DNA of 7,046 nt from an uncultured Bacillota bacterium (lineage in GTDB: Bacteria > Bacillota > JAAYKD01): NCBI GenBank assembly GCA_937897315.1, contig CALCNS010000223.1:1-7046 (forward strand), given 5' to 3'. Positions 5,938 to 7,046 of this stretch are shown here, one piece after another. The notes under the pieces are model-generated. The model was not told where the DNA came from, made no database searches, and saw nothing but the letters and a program-made list of their open reading frames with translations. Within the stretch, counting starts at the first letter, position 1, and each line of letters opens with the position of its first letter. The translations under genes were made by a program, and so were the position numbers.

Positions 5938-7046
5938 ATGCCGGGTCTAAAGATAGACACCTCCCTATGTATTGGCTGTGGGTTGTGCGTGAGCGCTTGC
6001 CCGCAAGAAGCGTTGGAGATGGAACAGGGTGTCGCCGTGGAGAAAGAGGGCTGCATCCTGTGTAGCATATGTGTGCAGACTTGCCCGGTGGGGGCGATTT
6101 GCATAGAGAAAGAAGAAGTGCTGCATGAAAAGGTGCAGGCACATGGGATTTGGGTAGTGGCGCAGTTGCTACCCAGCGGTTCGGTGCACCCGGTCACCTT
6201 GGAACTAATTGGACAAGCGTGCCAATTGGCGGAGGATTGCCGTGGAGAGCTGGCGGTGCTGCTGGCTGGAGCGCAAGACTTGCAGGGGCAGAGCGAGTTG
6301 CTCATACATGCGGGAGCGCCGAAAGTATTCCGTTGCCAGAGCCCATCTTTTTTACAGGGTTTGGAAACGCCGTATTGTGATTGGATATCGAGCATGATTG
6401 CTCAGCATCAACCGGAAATGGTTCTGGTGGGGGCGACCGATTGGGGGAGAGCACTGGCTCCCCGTGTAGCAGCCAGGGTGCGCACGGGGTTGACAGCAGA
6501 CTGTACGGTGCTGCAGGTGGACCCGGAGACAAAGTTGTTGTTGCAGACGAGACCGGCTTTTGGCGGAAACCTCATGGCGACGATTATTTGTCCCAATCAT
6601 CGACCGCAAATGGCGACGGTGCGACCTGGGATCTTCCCATTGCCTGAGCTGGTGAGCAATCGGGTGGGAGAAGTGGTGGTATGTAATCCTCCGCTGGGAG
6701 TGTTTGACCAAGTGCAGTTGTTATCTAGGCAGCATGCCGTTGCGGGTAGAACCTTGGCCGATGCAGAGGTGTTGCTGGTGGCAGGTCGGGGAATTGGCAG
6801 TCAAAAGAACCTAAAGCTGCTGCAGGAGTTGGCCGAAGCGTTAGGTGCCGATTGGGGGGTATCGCGTCCTTTGGTCGATGCCGGTTGGGCCGATTACCGT
6901 TACCAAGTAGGGCAGACAGGTTCTACCGTAGCACCGAGAGTGCTGATCAGCTTCGGAGTGTCTGGGGCGATACAACATTTGGCAGGCATGGACAGAAGCG
7001 AGTGCATCGTTGCCGTGAATCAAGCTGCAACAGCCCCCATCTTCTC
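5938..7046 (+). CDS. etfA: Electron transfer flavoprotein alpha subunit with N-terminal 2x[4Fe-4S] ferredoxin domain (3' end cut off)
   Basis: Open from ATG 5938 to the window end: 369 complete codons, without a stop. Residues 1-58 form a bacterial-type ferredoxin domain with two full motifs: Cys11, 14, 17 and 21 (CIGCGLCVSACP), and Cys39, 42, 45 and 49 (CILCSICVQTCP). The Etf-alpha domain I (about 70-245) includes MVLVGATDWGRALAPRVAAR (161-180) and RTGLTADCT (182-190). The C-terminal FAD domain has VAGRGIGSQKNLKLLQELAE (281-300), VDAGWADYRYQVGQTG (313-328) and GVSGAIQHLAGM (340-351), then a final NQAATAPIF. Comparison with the family suggests that only some 30-40 residues are missing. In LctC and CarE of acetogens such a domain exchanges electrons with ferredoxin, so this subunit is the likely ferredoxin entry or exit point. 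Arg284 and His347 are the expected flavin-contacting residues. Assignment is firm; the number of clusters is read from cysteines only. Confidence 0.95.
   Translation, partial: MPGLKIDTSLCIGCGLCVSACPQEALEMEQGVAVEKEGCILCSICVQTCPVGAICIEKEEVLHEKVQAHGIWVVAQLLPSGSVHPVTLELIGQACQLAEDCRGELAVLLAGAQDLQGQSELLIHAGAPKVFRCQSPSFLQGLETPYCDWISSMIAQHQPEMVLVGATDWGRALAPRVAARVRTGLTADCTVLQVDPETKLLLQTRPAFGGNLMATIICPNHRPQMATVRPGIFPLPELVSNRVGEVVVCNPPLGVFDQVQLLSRQHAVAGRTLADAEVLLVAGRGIGSQKNLKLLQELAEALGADWGVSRPLVDAGWADYRYQVGQTGSTVAPRVLISFGVSGAIQHLAGMDRSECIVAVNQAATAPIF

Noticed and set aside
5705..6395. Two further antisense open frames (5705-6142 and 5901-6395)
   Set aside because: Both are opposite etfB/etfA. Their many Cys and Pro residues arise from reading the complement of the ferredoxin and Gly-rich codons; no plausible start context or family match.

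Overview
The window looks like chromosomal DNA of a strictly anaerobic low-to-moderate G+C Firmicute (Clostridia, for example the Peptococcales, or Negativicutes). Seen in the sequence: AAGGAGG-type ribosome binding sites, GTG and TTG starts, tightly packed same-strand genes, a hairpin-plus-T-run terminator, and an EtfA fused to a ferredoxin domain, an arrangement typical of fermentative anaerobes. I cannot name a genus. All genes are on the + strand. I see no RNA gene, insertion sequence, CRISPR array or integrase, and no gene-free stretch over 300 bases.

Left unit (1-1011): the last 25 codons of an unrecognised gene overlap by ATGA with a complete aldo/keto reductase gene (75-962). A strong intrinsic terminator (970-1011) closes this unit.

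Right unit (1087 to the window end): a small GSxnDxD nucleotidyltransferase (1087-1911), a YtcJ-like metal-dependent amidohydrolase with a GTG start (1926-3536), a GlcD/LctD-type FAD-dependent 2-hydroxyacid dehydrogenase with a TTG start (3565-5148), EtfB (5145-5936) and a ferredoxin-fused EtfA cut by the window edge (5938 to >7046). Gaps are 14, 28, -4 and 1 bases, so this is very probably one operon.

Working together (inference): the dehydrogenase and EtfBA have the composition of the lactate dehydrogenase/Etf complex of acetogens, which couples lactate oxidation by NAD+ to oxidation of reduced ferredoxin (electron confurcation). The EtfA here carries eight cysteines in two complete [4Fe-4S] motifs. 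The amidohydrolase just upstream suggests a route in which an amide, cyclic amide or ester is hydrolysed and a product is oxidised by the Etf-linked flavoprotein. The true substrate cannot be read from the sequence. The function of the leading nucleotidyltransferase in this unit is unexplained.
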